DNA of 36,824 bases. Source: an uncultured Verrucomicrobiota bacterium (lineage in GTDB: Bacteria; Verrucomicrobiota; Verrucomicrobiia; Methylacidiphilales; UBA1321). Every line of letters starts with the position of its first letter. Positions within the stretch are counted from its first letter, which is position 1. The stretch spans positions 1-36,824 of the forward strand of contig CAIPBM010000178.1 of the NCBI GenBank assembly GCA_903863295.1. Direction: 5' to 3'. The notes under the pieces are model-generated. The model was given only the letters and a program-made list of their open reading frames with translations. It was not told the DNA's origin and made no database searches. The position numbers and the translations under genes are program-made. This document shows positions 1-10,996 of this stretch, piece by piece.

Positions 1-988
1 CGATCCAAGGCATCAAACCGCGGAGGCGGGCACCGGTCTTCTCGATCGGGTGCTTGGCACCATCGGCCAGAAGCTTGTGATACTTCTTCTTGCCGGAAGT
101 GGCTTCCTTAATCCAACCCTTGGCGAACTTGCCGTTCTGGCTTTCGGTCAGGACTTTCTTCATCTCAGCGCGGACGGCCTTGGTGATGATGCGTGGTCCG
201 GTGACCACGTCGCCATACTTGGCCGTGTCAGAGATGGAGAAGCGCATGCCGGAGATGCCCGCTTCGTACATCAGGTCGACGATGAGCTTCAGCTCATGCA
301 GACACTCGAAGTAGGCCATTTCGGGCTGATAACCGGCAGCCACGAGCGTATCGTAACCGGCCGAGACGAGCGCGCTGGCACCGCCGCAAAGCACGGCCTG
401 CTCACCGAAGAGATCGGTCTCGGTCTCTTCCTTGAAGGTCGTTTCAATGACGCCGGCGCGGGTGCCACCGATGCCCTTGGCCCAGGCGAGGGCGACTTTC
501 TTCGCCTTCTTGCTCGGGTTCTGGAAAATGGCGATCAGCGAAGGAACGCCGCGACCTTCCTGGTACTGACGGCGCACGAGATGGCCCGGGCCCTTGGGCG
601 CGACCATGATGACGTCGATGTCCTTCGGCGGAACCACGGTCTTGAAGTGGATCGCGAAGCCGTGCGAGAAGAGGAGGGTTTTGCCCTTGGTCAGGTTCGG
701 CTTGATGTCCTTCTCATAGACGGAAGCGATGGTGATGTCGGGAACGGCGACGAAAATGATGTCGGCCTTCTTCACGGCCTCGGCCGCATTGAAAACCTGG
801 AAGCCGTATTTTTTGGCGGCTTCAATCGACTTGCTGCCGGGATAGAGACCAATGATGACCTTGACGCCGCTCTCCTTGAGGTTGAGCGCATGGGCATGGC
901 CCTGCGAGCCGAAGCCGATAACGGCCACGGTTTTGCCTTTGAGTACATTGAGATCAGCGTCTTTGTCGGAATAGATTTTTGCGGGCAT
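1..988 (-). CDS. ilvC: Ketol-acid reductoisomerase (3' end cut by window edge)
   Basis: Catalyses the NADPH- and Mg-dependent isomeroreduction of acetolactate/acetohydroxybutyrate in cytosolic branched-chain amino acid synthesis. Translating the minus strand from ATG at 988 gives a protein starting [19 protein letters not shown], followed by the Rossmann dinucleotide motif [12 protein letters not shown], then [28 protein letters not shown], the metal-site segment [19 protein letters not shown] and the helical segment [19 protein letters not shown]. These are in the order expected of a class I (short) reductoisomerase. The frame is open to base 1 and reaches the usual C-terminal LRGLMPWI, so only a few residues are missing. 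No strong ribosome binding site is visible before 988. The right-hand neighbour (small membrane protein) is divergent, with a large palindrome between. No other ilv gene is in the window. Identity is very secure. Confidence 0.97.
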   Translation of the reverse strand, partial: MPAKIYSDKDADLNVLKGKTVAVIGFGSQGHAHALNLKESGVKVIIGLYPGSKSIEAAKKYGFQVFNAAEAVKKADIIFVAVPDITIASVYEKDIKPNLTKGKTLLFSHGFAIHFKTVVPPKDIDVIMVAPKGPGHLVRRQYQEGRGVPSLIAIFQNPSKKAKKVALAWAKGIGGTRAGVIETTFKEETETDLFGEQAVLCGGASALVSAGYDTLVAAGYQPEMAYFECLHELKLIVDLMYEAGISGMRFSISDTAKYGDVVTGPRIITKAVRAEMKKVLTESQNGKFAKGWIKEATSGKKKYHKLLADGAKHPIEKTGARLRGLMPWI

Positions 989-1060
989 AGGAGGGTGGAG
1001 TATTCAACAACGGGAGCGTCTTGAACAGGCAAAAAGTAGCCAGGCGACCAGACTCTTTAT

Positions 1061-1146
1061 GGAGGGCCCGGCTCCCGCCGGGCCGCGCCTTCGCAGAAAA
1101 TCTCCGCTCGTGAAAGGACCGCGGCCCGGCAGGAGCCGGGCCCTCC
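1061..1146. repeat. Large extragenic palindrome (REP-like inverted repeat)
   Basis: Left arm 1061-1087 and right arm 1120-1146 are 27-base inverted copies that differ at a single position, separated by a 32-base loop (1088-1119). The arms are almost pure G+C, with the core GGAGGGCCCGGCTCC and its complement. Each arm also holds a smaller GGCCCGGC/GCCGGGCC palindrome. It lies between the divergent ilvC and small membrane protein genes. It is too large and lacks the T-run of an ordinary terminator. Its form suggests a dispersed REP/MITE-type element, but only one copy is in the window. Confidence 0.75.
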
Positions 1147-1254
1147 ATGGTACAATTGGATTCCCTTCCGGGCCAACGACAAGCAACTAAAGCGCCCGGC
1201 TTGCCTTGCCCAAACGCCGGTTCGAGGCGATACTGTTGCCACCATGAGGCTCTT

Positions 1255-1584
1255 ATGTCTCCCTTCACCACAACACTCATCGAGTGGGGTTCAACCCTGC
1301 TTTCGCTCGGCGGATTCTGGCTTTGCATCCAGCATCGCGCGAGCTGCTTCGTGGTCTTCCTCGTGGCCGATCTCGGCTGGTTCGCATCGGCGTGGATGAA
1401 CGATCACTCCGCGCTCCTCGCCCAGCAATCCGTCTACATCCTGCTCAACATCGTCGGTTACATCATGTGGCGGCGGGACGACCGTCTTCGAGAAGAACTC
1501 GAACGCGTTGAAATGAGGGCATTGAAAGCCGATAACGCCGCGCCGAGGGGTGAAGAGGCGACCGCTGTTAAATCTTCGTCTTGA
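1255..1584 (+). CDS. Small three-helix membrane protein (PnuC-like half-unit?)
   Basis: A 109-residue protein starting MSPFTTTLIEWGSTLL. The ATG at 1255 is preceded by GAGG at 1246-1249, which supports it over the longer open frame that begins inside the palindrome. Three hydrophobic segments are visible (about residues 9-25, 29-48 and 59-73). They are followed by a charged tail (WRRDDRLREELERVEMRALK) that is probably cytoplasmic. The spacing of Trp and Gly residues recalls half of a PnuC-type nicotinamide riboside transporter or a small 3-TM solute carrier, but the similarity is weak and function is not assigned. Its last codons (encoding VKSSS) lie in the duplicated rfbH tail described at 1570-1616, so its present C-terminus may have been created by that rearrangement. 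The gene is probably real. Confidence 0.6.
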   Translation: MSPFTTTLIEWGSTLLSLGGFWLCIQHRASCFVVFLVADLGWFASAWMNDHSALLAQQSVYILLNIVGYIMWRRDDRLREELERVEMRALKADNAAPRGEEATAVKSSS

Positions 1585-1616
1585 AAAATTCGTCAATCTT
1601 TCGGCGACATAGCTGC
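1570..1616 (-). pseudogene. Remnant of the rfbH 3' end (direct repeat copy 1)
   Basis: This 47-base stretch matches 2535-2582, the last codons of the intact rfbH gene. There are two substitutions and a one-base deletion (CTTTCGG here against CTTGTCGG). Read on the minus strand it starts SYVAE like rfbH SYVAD and then shifts frame, so it is a non-coding fossil of an rfbH terminus. Similarity stops abruptly at 1616. Together with copy 2 it brackets the glycosyltransferase gene 1632-2525. Confidence 0.8.
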
Positions 1617-1631
1617 CTTTTTTAGTCTGGC

Positions 1632-2525
1632 TCACTCAAGGTGCGAAAGGATTCGTCGGACTTCCTCCTCTTCATTCCAGGACTTGGATTTTAAGCTATG
1701 GACGATGGCATAATTGCGCCTTTTAAGCTCGAAAGGCGGAACCGCCAAATTTTGGTAAATCACGCCGAACGGCTGCCCGGGCTGATTAAGATCCGCTATC
1801 TCCAAGCCTGCAGCGTAGGTTAGAAGAGAGAGAATGACATCCTCACCGAGATCTGTATTTAACCACAAGAGAGGATCCTCGCAGAACCCGTTTTTTGTCC
1901 AGAAGTCGAACGCTCTCCTACTTACGGCATAGCCGCCGCCCTGAGCACAAGATCCTAAAGGCCATCCATGAGCTACTGCTTGGTGGATGAGAGTTCGAAT
2001 CAGACGATGTCGCCCCCACAAAGCGGTTTCGAGATGAGGAAAAGGATTTCTGCGCAGGCGGAATAGCTTGAGATATTTCCTGAGATTCACTTGCCAAGTC
2101 GAAGGGGGCACCAACTTTCCATCGAGATCATTGCGAAAGCAGGAACCGATGGTTCCGAGAGAGGAATCCTGCTCGAAAGCATCGCCGATTTCATGTGAAA
2201 AAGACCGAAGAATAAAGCTGTCGGTGTCCACTTTTAAAATGAAAGAAATGGGCTTGTGGCGAAACGCCGAATCAATTCCGCCCAGAATATTGACGGCCAT
2301 CCCGCCCCGCCAGGAATCGCCCTGACCTTGCCTTACACTTTCTAAAATCCTGACAAACGGATAGCGCGACAGAATTTCATTCCACCTGCCCATGTCCTTC
2401 GTATCATTAACGATCAGGAATTCACCAATCGAAGACTGCTCAAAGCGATCAATCTGCTGGATCAGATCAAGTGTTCGCTCCACTTCATGCGGACCTGGTC
2501 CTACGGCGACAACGACGGAGAACAT
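1632..2525 (-). CDS. GT-A type glycosyltransferase-like protein
   Basis: A 297-residue protein starting MFSVVVAVGPGPHEVERTLD. The open frame extends a further 12 codons upstream into the rfbH tail, but ATG 2525 is preferred because it begins the first beta strand of the nucleotide-binding fold and lies just past the rfbH stop (2533). Visible features are an N-terminal Rossmann-like strand, a DxD-type metal site in ILKVDTDSF, a GGGYAVSRRAFDFW segment and an acidic TDLGEDVILSLL segment. All are typical of inverting GT-A folds. The likely role is transfer of a sugar, perhaps the CDP-derived deoxysugar of the adjacent genes, to a surface glycan; this is inference from position. Base composition looks visibly more AT-rich than rfbH and rfbG, and the gene is bracketed by copies of the rfbH 3' end, suggesting acquisition by recombination. 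The donor and acceptor sugars are unknown. Confidence 0.8.
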   Translation of the reverse strand: MFSVVVAVGPGPHEVERTLDLIQQIDRFEQSSIGEFLIVNDTKDMGRWNEILSRYPFVRILESVRQGQGDSWRGGMAVNILGGIDSAFRHKPISFILKVDTDSFILRSFSHEIGDAFEQDSSLGTIGSCFRNDLDGKLVPPSTWQVNLRKYLKLFRLRRNPFPHLETALWGRHRLIRTLIHQAVAHGWPLGSCAQGGGYAVSRRAFDFWTKNGFCEDPLLWLNTDLGEDVILSLLTYAAGLEIADLNQPGQPFGVIYQNLAVPPFELKRRNYAIVHSLKSKSWNEEEEVRRILSHLE

Positions 2526-2532
2526 GATCTCT

Positions 2533-3852
2533 TCAAATCTTCGTCTTGAAGAATTCGTCAATCTTGTCGGCGACGTAGCTGCGCATCTCGGCCGTTTGGC
2601 CGGGATAGACGCCGATGAAGAGGGTCTGGTTCATGATCGTGTCCGTGCCGGTGAGTTCGCCATGGACGCGGCGAGGGATGTTCTCAAAGCCGGGTTGCTT
2701 GAGGACGTTCCCGGCGAAGACGAGGCGGGTTTCAATTCTGGCTTCTTCCAGGAACGCGATGAATGCGCGGCGTTTGATGTGCGACTTGAGCGTAATCGGG
2801 AAGCAGAACCAGGACGGGTTGGCCTTGGCGGGAATGGTGGGCAGGACGATATGTTCGGCGTGGGCCTTGAGCCGCTCAAAATAAAACGCGGCATTGGCGC
2901 GCCGTGCGGCAATGAAGGCGGGCAGCTTTTTGAACTGAGCGCAGCCGATGGCGGCCTGCATTTCGCTGACCTTCAGGTTATAACCGAGATTGGAGTAGAT
3001 GTACTTGTGATCGTAGCCATGAGGCAGTCCGCCGAGTTGCCAGTCGAAGCGCTTGCCGCAGGTATCGCTGACGCCGGTTTCGCACCAGCAATCGCGGCCC
3101 CAGTCGCGCACGGAAAGGCAGGTCTTGCGGACCCCGGCCTGGTTGACGATGACCATGCCGCCCTCGCCGAGGGTCATGTGATGCGCGGGATAAAAGGAGA
3201 TGGATGACATCGCACCGAAGGTACCGACGAGCTTGCCATCCCAAGTCGAGCCGAGCGCGTCGCAGCCATCCTCCAGCAACCAGAGGTTGTGCTTCGCCGC
3301 GATGGCGGTAAGCGCATCAAGATCGCAGGGAATGCCAACAGTATGCGGGACAAAGATGGCGCGGGTCTTTGGGCCGATGGCGGCCTCAACCTGGGCCACA
3401 TCGATATCGTAGACGCCGGGCTGGCAGTCGACGAAGACGGGAATCAATCCGTTCTGGACCAGTGGCGTCAGTGTGGTCGGGAAGGTGACCGCCGGGGTGA
3501 TGACTTCATCTCCGCTGCGCAGACCGTTCTCGATTTGCGGGCTGAGCAACGTCGCGATCATGAGCAGATTCGCGGAGGAACCGGAATTGACCAGATAAGC
3601 CGCCTTGCTGTCGAAGTAGGTTCGCATGTCCTTCTCGAACTGGTTCGCGAATGGCCCGGCGGTAAGCCAGAACTGGAGGATGCTGTCAACGCCCAGGCGG
3701 AGTTCCTCATCATCGTAGACGCGGCCCGCATAGGGCACCTTGGTCTGGCCGGGAATGAAGGGCTTGGGCGCGTGGGCGACCTTGTGGTATTGCGCGACGA
3801 GACGCAAAATTTCATCGCGGAGTTCCGGGGCAGAGACGTCGGGTGAATTCAT
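2533..3852 (-). CDS. rfbH: CDP-4-keto-6-deoxy-D-glucose 3-dehydrase (E1, RfbH/DdhC)
   Basis: PMP-dependent iron-sulfur enzyme that removes the C-3 hydroxyl of CDP-4-keto-6-deoxyglucose on the route to 3,6-dideoxyhexoses (abequose, tyvelose, paratose, ascarylose) of O-antigens. The 439-residue length fits the family. The start MNSPDVSAPELRDEI at 3852 is chosen over an upstream in-frame Met because it matches the family N-terminus. The usual aminotransferase Lys is replaced by His in YPAHHMTLGEGG (His225). Cysteines 197, 255, 257 and 265 give exactly the C-X57-C-X-C-X7-C spacing known for the [2Fe-2S] cluster of E1. These two traits separate it from ordinary DegT aminotransferases. It diverges from rfbG (80 bases between), which makes its substrate. 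The reductase partner E3 (AscD/DdhD) is not in the window. Confidence 0.95.
   Translation of the reverse strand: MNSPDVSAPELRDEILRLVAQYHKVAHAPKPFIPGQTKVPYAGRVYDDEELRLGVDSILQFWLTAGPFANQFEKDMRTYFDSKAAYLVNSGSSANLLMIATLLSPQIENGLRSGDEVITPAVTFPTTLTPLVQNGLIPVFVDCQPGVYDIDVAQVEAAIGPKTRAIFVPHTVGIPCDLDALTAIAAKHNLWLLEDGCDALGSTWDGKLVGTFGAMSSISFYPAHHMTLGEGGMVIVNQAGVRKTCLSVRDWGRDCWCETGVSDTCGKRFDWQLGGLPHGYDHKYIYSNLGYNLKVSEMQAAIGCAQFKKLPAFIAARRANAAFYFERLKAHAEHIVLPTIPAKANPSWFCFPITLKSHIKRRAFIAFLEEARIETRLVFAGNVLKQPGFENIPRRVHGELTGTDTIMNQTLFIGVYPGQTAEMRSYVADKIDEFFKTKI
2535..2582 (-). repeat. rfbH 3'-end direct repeat copy 2 (intact, coding)
   Basis: The intact partner of the remnant at 1570-1616: it is the last part of rfbH (encoding SYVADKIDEFFKTKI and part of the stop). 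The two copies are in the same orientation, about 965 bases apart, and bracket the glycosyltransferase gene. Confidence 0.8.
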
Positions 3853-3932
3853 GATCGTGGCGTTGGGCGCCGTTTTACTATATAAGAGGCTGAGCTGGCT
3901 TTGCGATGTAAAAGCCATTTCCCCGCGATCAA
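3853..3932. promoter_or_regulatory. Divergent rfbH/rfbG control region
   Basis: This 80-base gap separates the divergent starts of rfbH (3852) and rfbG (3933) and must carry both initiation signals unless they lie inside the genes. The only AT-rich part is TTTTACTATATAAG near 3872-3885, which offers a TATA-type -10 on either strand. No convincing -35 box is visible on either side, so individual promoters are not called. Confidence 0.35.
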
Positions 3933-5036
3933 ATGAGCTTCGATTTTAGCATCTACACCGGAAAGCGCGTCCTAGTCACCGGGCACACCGGTTTCAAAGG
4001 CGCCTGGCTCTGCGAATGGCTGCTCAGCCTCGGCGCGGAAGTCCATGGACTGGCCTTGCCCCCGCTGAAGCCCTCGCTTTTCGAGGCGCTCAATCTGTCG
4101 GCGAGAATAAAGCATAACATCGTGGATATTCTGGATGCATCCGCGCTGAAGGCGAAAATCGCGGAGGTGCGTCCCGAATTCATTTTCCATCTCGCCGCCC
4201 AGGCCCTTGTGCGGGTCTCCTATCGCGAGCCGGTCCGGACCTTCGCCACGAATGCCATCGGCACAGCGAATGTTCTCGAGGCCGTGCGGGAACTCGGGCT
4301 CGCCTGCACCGTCGTTGTGGTGACCACCGACAAATGCTACGACAATGACGGACGCCCGCGCAGTTTCAAGGAGACCGATCCGCTGGGTGGACACGATCCC
4401 TATAGCGCGAGCAAGGCGGCAGCGGAAATCGTCGTGGCCTCTTACCGCGATTCGTTTTTCGCGGATGGCACCGACGTGGCGCTGGCCTCGGCCCGCGCGG
4501 GCAATGTCATCGGCGGCGGCGATTGGGCGGAGGATCGGCTCGTCCCCGATTGCATACGCGCCCTCTCCGCGGCCAAGCCGATCCCGGTGCGGAATCCCGC
4601 TTTTACCCGCCCCTGGCAACATGTGCTGGAACCACTCAGCGGTTATCTTTTGCTCGGTGCGAAGCTGGAGGATGCGCGACGCAAGAAGTCGGTCGAGGAA
4701 ATCTCCCGTTACGCACAGGCGTTTAATTTCGGACCGGAACCGGACGCTAACCGCAGCGTCCGCGATCTGGTCGAGGAAGTTTTACGCCACTGGCCCGGTT
4801 CATGGGAACAAATCCAGCAGGAAAAAAATCTGAAGGAAGCTCCCCTGCTCAGCCTCGCGATCGACAAGGCCCGGGAAACGCTCAACTGGCAACCGCGCTG
4901 GAATTTCGCCGAAACGGTGACGCAGACGGTGATGTGGTATCGCGATTATTTCGCACTCGCCAAAAGAGTCGAGGCTCCCGAGATGATCAAATTGACCCAG
5001 TTGCAGATCAAGGCTTACTCCACCCACCATGCTTGA
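3933..5036 (+). CDS. rfbG: CDP-glucose 4,6-dehydratase
   Basis: Short-chain dehydrogenase/reductase-fold enzyme that converts CDP-glucose to CDP-4-keto-6-deoxyglucose, the substrate of RfbH next door. The 367-residue length matches the family. The N-terminal NAD site is VLVTGHTGFKGAW (Gly17, Gly20, Gly23). The catalytic triad is visible as Thr132-Asp133-Lys134 (VTTDKCYDN) plus Tyr157 and Lys161 in YSASKAAAE. The segments GGGDWAEDRLVPDC and RPWQHVLEPLSGYL are hallmarks of the CDP-glucose branch, as opposed to the dTDP-glucose (RmlB) or UDP-GlcNAc branches. The stop overlaps the start of the following pterin-binding-like gene by 8 bases, so the two are very likely co-translated. The cytidylyltransferase RfbF, which would supply CDP-glucose, is not in the window. 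Confidence 0.95.
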   Translation: MSFDFSIYTGKRVLVTGHTGFKGAWLCEWLLSLGAEVHGLALPPLKPSLFEALNLSARIKHNIVDILDASALKAKIAEVRPEFIFHLAAQALVRVSYREPVRTFATNAIGTANVLEAVRELGLACTVVVVTTDKCYDNDGRPRSFKETDPLGGHDPYSASKAAAEIVVASYRDSFFADGTDVALASARAGNVIGGGDWAEDRLVPDCIRALSAAKPIPVRNPAFTRPWQHVLEPLSGYLLLGAKLEDARRKKSVEEISRYAQAFNFGPEPDANRSVRDLVEEVLRHWPGSWEQIQQEKNLKEAPLLSLAIDKARETLNWQPRWNFAETVTQTVMWYRDYFALAKRVEAPEMIKLTQLQIKAYSTHHA

Positions 5037-5940
5037 TCTCGCCACCCTCGCCGCGTTGCATGAGAAATACCGCGCGATGGCCTCGCTGCCGGTCGCTGAT
5101 TTCGCGCTCGGTTCGCAGCGGTTTGATTTCGCGCAGCAGACCTACCTCATGGGTGTGGTCAATCTTTCCGCTGATTCCTGGTATCGCGAAAGCGTGGTCC
5201 TGAATGCGGAGGCCGCCATCCGGCGCGGTCGCGTCCTTCATGAGCAAGGCGCGACGATCATCGATGTCGGCGCCGAATCGTCCCTGGCCCACGCGGCGTT
5301 GGTCGACGGTGCGGCGCAATCGAGTGCGCTGCTTCCCGTGGTGCGGGAGTTGGCGGCGGCGGGGCTCTGCGTTTCCGTGGAGACCTACCATTCCAGCGTG
5401 ACCACAGCCTGCCTGAAAGCGGGCGCAAAAATCCTGAACCTGACCGGCACGTCCAACAGTTCGGAGATTTTTCGGGAAGTGGCCGATTACAACGCGGGCG
5501 TCATCATCTGCTTCGTCCAGGGCGATAATGTGCGGGCGGTGGGCGATTTCGATCTCAGCGGCGATCCGATGACCATGCTCCACGATTTCTTCGCCCGGCA
5601 AATCGAGTCCGCCACGAACGCGGGCGTCTCACGAATCTGGATTGATCCCGGTCTCGGCTTTTATTACCGGAATTTACAGGACAGCAGCACCCGCATCCGG
5701 CACCAGATGCAGGTCTTTCTCAACAGTTTTCGTTTACGAAGTCTCGGTTGGCCGATTTGTCAGGCCCTGCCCCACGCCTTTGAATGTTTTGAGGAAGAAG
5801 TCCGCGTGGCCGAGCCGTTCTTCGCGGTTCTTGCTCTGCTCGGTCAGGTCAATTTGTTGCGCACGCATGAGGTTGCCAAGGTCCGCGGAGTTTTGCGCAC
5901 GATGGAAGTCGTGCAGCAAATAGGCGAAATTGTTCGATAA
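5029..5940 (+). CDS. Dihydropteroate synthase-like (pterin-binding fold) protein, atypical
   Basis: A 303-residue protein whose segments line up along a dihydropteroate synthase (FolP) TIM barrel: YLMGVVNLSADSWYR (40-53, FolP MGVLNVTPDSF), GATIIDVGAESS (74-85, GADIIDVGGEST), AGAKILNLTGT (131-141), RIWIDPGLGF (202-211, LDPGIGF) and LLRTHEVAKVRGVL (276-289, VRVHDV). However, the SRK loop that carries the substrate-binding Lys in FolP is replaced by CQALPHAFECF (244-254). The Asp of the INDV strand is lost and the GEST motif is altered, so it is probably not a folate enzyme. It overlaps rfbG by 8 bases (5029-5036), suggesting a role tied to the CDP-sugar pathway. The rightmost neighbour, bdhA, converges on it with 6 bases between. 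Real function unknown; it may bind a pterin- or nucleotide-like ligand. Confidence 0.75.
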   Translation: MLDLATLAALHEKYRAMASLPVADFALGSQRFDFAQQTYLMGVVNLSADSWYRESVVLNAEAAIRRGRVLHEQGATIIDVGAESSLAHAALVDGAAQSSALLPVVRELAAAGLCVSVETYHSSVTTACLKAGAKILNLTGTSNSSEIFREVADYNAGVIICFVQGDNVRAVGDFDLSGDPMTMLHDFFARQIESATNAGVSRIWIDPGLGFYYRNLQDSSTRIRHQMQVFLNSFRLRSLGWPICQALPHAFECFEEEVRVAEPFFAVLALLGQVNLLRTHEVAKVRGVLRTMEVVQQIGEIVR

Positions 5941-5946
5941 ACATGA

Positions 5947-6738
5947 TCAAATGGCAGTCCAGCCACCATCGATGGAAAGCATGGCCCCGGTCGTCGAGGC
6001 CCCAGCATCCGAGCACAAAAAAAGGACGTATGCGGCGACCTGATCGATCTGAACAAACTCGCGGGTAGGGTGCTTGGATAATAAGACCTCCTCGAGAACT
6101 TTCTCCCGCGGAACTCCCGTGATCCGCGATTGCTCATCAATTTGCTTGTCCACCACGGCGGTCTGCACGAAGCCCGGACACAGCGCATTGCAGGTGATGC
6201 CGTCGCGCGCTGTTTCGAGCGCCGTGACCTTGGTTAGCCCCACCAGACCATGCTTGGTGGCCACATAAGCTGACTTGAAAGGCGACCCGACGAGGCCATG
6301 CGCGGATGCGATATTAATAATGCGACCCCACTTGCGCTCACGCATTCCTGGCAGCGTAGCCTTGGTCGTATGAAAGGCTGCGGAAAGATTGACCGCCAGC
6401 ATGGCATCCCACTTTTCTTCCGGAAATTCCTCGATGGGCGAGACGAATTGGAATCCGGCGTTGTTGACGAGAATATCGACCGAACCGAATTGCTCAATAC
6501 TCCGAGCCACCAAAGCCCGAATCTCCGCTGGTTTCGACAAATCGGCTCCGTGATAATCGACCTTGATCTTGTGGCTGGAATGCAGTTCGTGCCGAAGCGC
6601 CTCTATTTCAACCGGATCGCCAAAACCGTTAAGCATGACGTGACACCCGGCGGAGGCCAGCTTCTGGGCAATGGCTTTCCCGAGGCCGCTGGTTGAACCC
6701 GTGACCAGGGCATTTTTTCCGACGAGAGTATTTCCCAT
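5947..6738 (-). CDS. bdhA: D-3-hydroxybutyrate dehydrogenase
   Basis: Cytosolic NAD-dependent SDR enzyme interconverting 3-hydroxybutyrate and acetoacetate. The 263-residue length is typical. The start MGNTLVGKNALVTG at 6738 is preferred over an upstream in-frame start that would overlap the thiolase gene. Visible are the cofactor motif TGSTSGLG (13-20), NNAG (92-95), catalytic Ser145, Tyr158 and Lys162 (YVATK), and the Gln97 and His147 (SAHGL) positions used by this family for carboxylate binding. The end AMLSIDGGWTAI is the standard SDR C-terminus. Only 5 bases separate it from the upstream thiolase stop, so the two form an operon. With acetoacetyl-CoA synthetase beyond, the set links 3-hydroxybutyrate to acetyl-CoA, as in poly-3-hydroxybutyrate breakdown or ketone-body use. 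Confidence 0.95.
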   Translation of the reverse strand: MGNTLVGKNALVTGSTSGLGKAIAQKLASAGCHVMLNGFGDPVEIEALRHELHSSHKIKVDYHGADLSKPAEIRALVARSIEQFGSVDILVNNAGFQFVSPIEEFPEEKWDAMLAVNLSAAFHTTKATLPGMRERKWGRIINIASAHGLVGSPFKSAYVATKHGLVGLTKVTALETARDGITCNALCPGFVQTAVVDKQIDEQSRITGVPREKVLEEVLLSKHPTREFVQIDQVAAYVLFLCSDAGASTTGAMLSIDGGWTAI

Positions 6739-6743
6739 AACGT

Positions 6744-10120
<3,377 letters not shown>

Positions 10121-10124
<4 letters not shown>

Positions 10125-10480
10125 CGCTCTTGCAGAATTTTTTCGATTTCCCGCCGGCATCTATCTGGAAAAATCACCTGCAGCCGATCGGATACCAGCG
10201 CGGCACTCGCGAGAATCTGCAAATAGAGGCGTTGATCCTCTGGTTTCCCATGCAAGGGAATATCCTGATTAACCAGGATGACCGGTTCTCGTTTCAGCCG
10301 CTCGAAATCGAGCAGGCACTCCTCCAAAGCATCCCAGTTCTGGCCAAAATAATCAGGTAGTGCCAACGCACGTTGCAGGAAAACGAGAAGCTGGGCCTTG
10401 TCCTTCATGTCTGCTGGGACAACCACGTGGCCTCGACCTGAAGATTCGAGCGGGTCGGCCTGGAAATGAAATGCGCTCAT
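10121..10480 (-). CDS. Barstar-like ribonuclease inhibitor
   Basis: A 119-residue cytosolic protein of the barstar (YhcO) family. The segment ALALPDYFGQNWDALEECL (39-56) aligns with barstar's LALPEYYGENLDALWDCL, the helix and loop that plug the barnase active site. Barstar Asp35 is kept (Asp50 here), Trp38 becomes Glu53, and the key Asp39 becomes Glu54, a conservative change. The start ATG overlaps the RNase stop (ATGA at 10477-10480), so it is translationally coupled to the enzyme. Its role (inference) is to neutralise RNase that folds inside the producing cell. The family fold is clear; the exact partner is inferred from the adjacency. Confidence 0.88.
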
Positions 10481-10866
10481 GGCAGTGGGATGAAAGTCCG
10501 GTAATGATCACCCGTGTACCAGGCTTTCTTTGTCCTCCACTCCACGATGATCCGCTCGGCATTGCGACCGCCACGGTGAGGGTCGACATCGAACTCCCGG
10601 TACTCACCATCGGCCGGAAGACGACCCTCGCGGTTCTGGAAGGTACGACCTCCGACATAGCCCTCCGGAGGCAAACCGGTGTCGCGCACAATTTGGAGAA
10701 CCTCTAGCGCCTTGTGAGGGACACCCGTTTGTTCCCCCGAGTACGCAGAGGAACCGCTATGCACTACATGAGCTTCAGCCCTACTGTCCGGCGAGCCTGA
10801 AGTGTATTTAAGGTAAACCAGAACCAGGGCGAGGCCCAGCAACAGGAAGAGTCGGAGTGTTTTCAT
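10477..10866 (-). CDS. Secreted barnase-family ribonuclease
   Basis: A 129-residue protein starting MKTLRLFLLLGLALVLVY, a hydrophobic export or anchor signal (residues 5-19). ATG 10866 is chosen because the upstream extension is non-hydrophobic and basic and would bury the signal. The C-terminal half is a microbial N1/T1/barnase RNase: LPPEGYVGGRTFQNREGRLP (65-84), YREFDVDP, GGRNAERIIVEW and YTGDHYRTF. All four barnase catalytic residues have counterparts: Glu91 (Glu73), Arg101 (Arg83), Arg105 (Arg87) and His121 (His102). It should cleave RNA outside the cytoplasm. The barstar-like gene follows with an ATGA overlap, a toxin-then-immunity order. No secretion machinery or toxin delivery domain is fused. 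Activity is likely given the intact residues. Confidence 0.9.
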   Translation of the reverse strand: MKTLRLFLLLGLALVLVYLKYTSGSPDSRAEAHVVHSGSSAYSGEQTGVPHKALEVLQIVRDTGLPPEGYVGGRTFQNREGRLPADGEYREFDVDPHRGGRNAERIIVEWRTKKAWYTGDHYRTFIPLP

Positions 10867-10996
10867 CTTCTGATTTGTGACGGGCAACTTAGGCCATACC
10901 AAATGTTTCCTCAAGGACTCGATCCGCGATCTCCTCTGAATAGCCCTGAAGGAAAATGGACGCGACTTGCCTAGGTGATTAAGACAGGCTCTGCGC

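Noticed and set aside
50-1024. Long plus-strand open frame of 324 codons
   Set aside because: It is the antisense shadow of the highly recognisable ilvC gene and shows no domain of its own.
1291-1635. Minus-strand open frame through the small membrane protein and rfbH remnant
   Set aside because: Its N-terminal part is the frameshifted rfbH fossil and the rest is antisense to the 3-TM gene; no independent support.
3289-3846. Plus-strand open frame of 185 codons inside rfbH
   Set aside because: Antisense to rfbH, which has all active-site and cluster residues.
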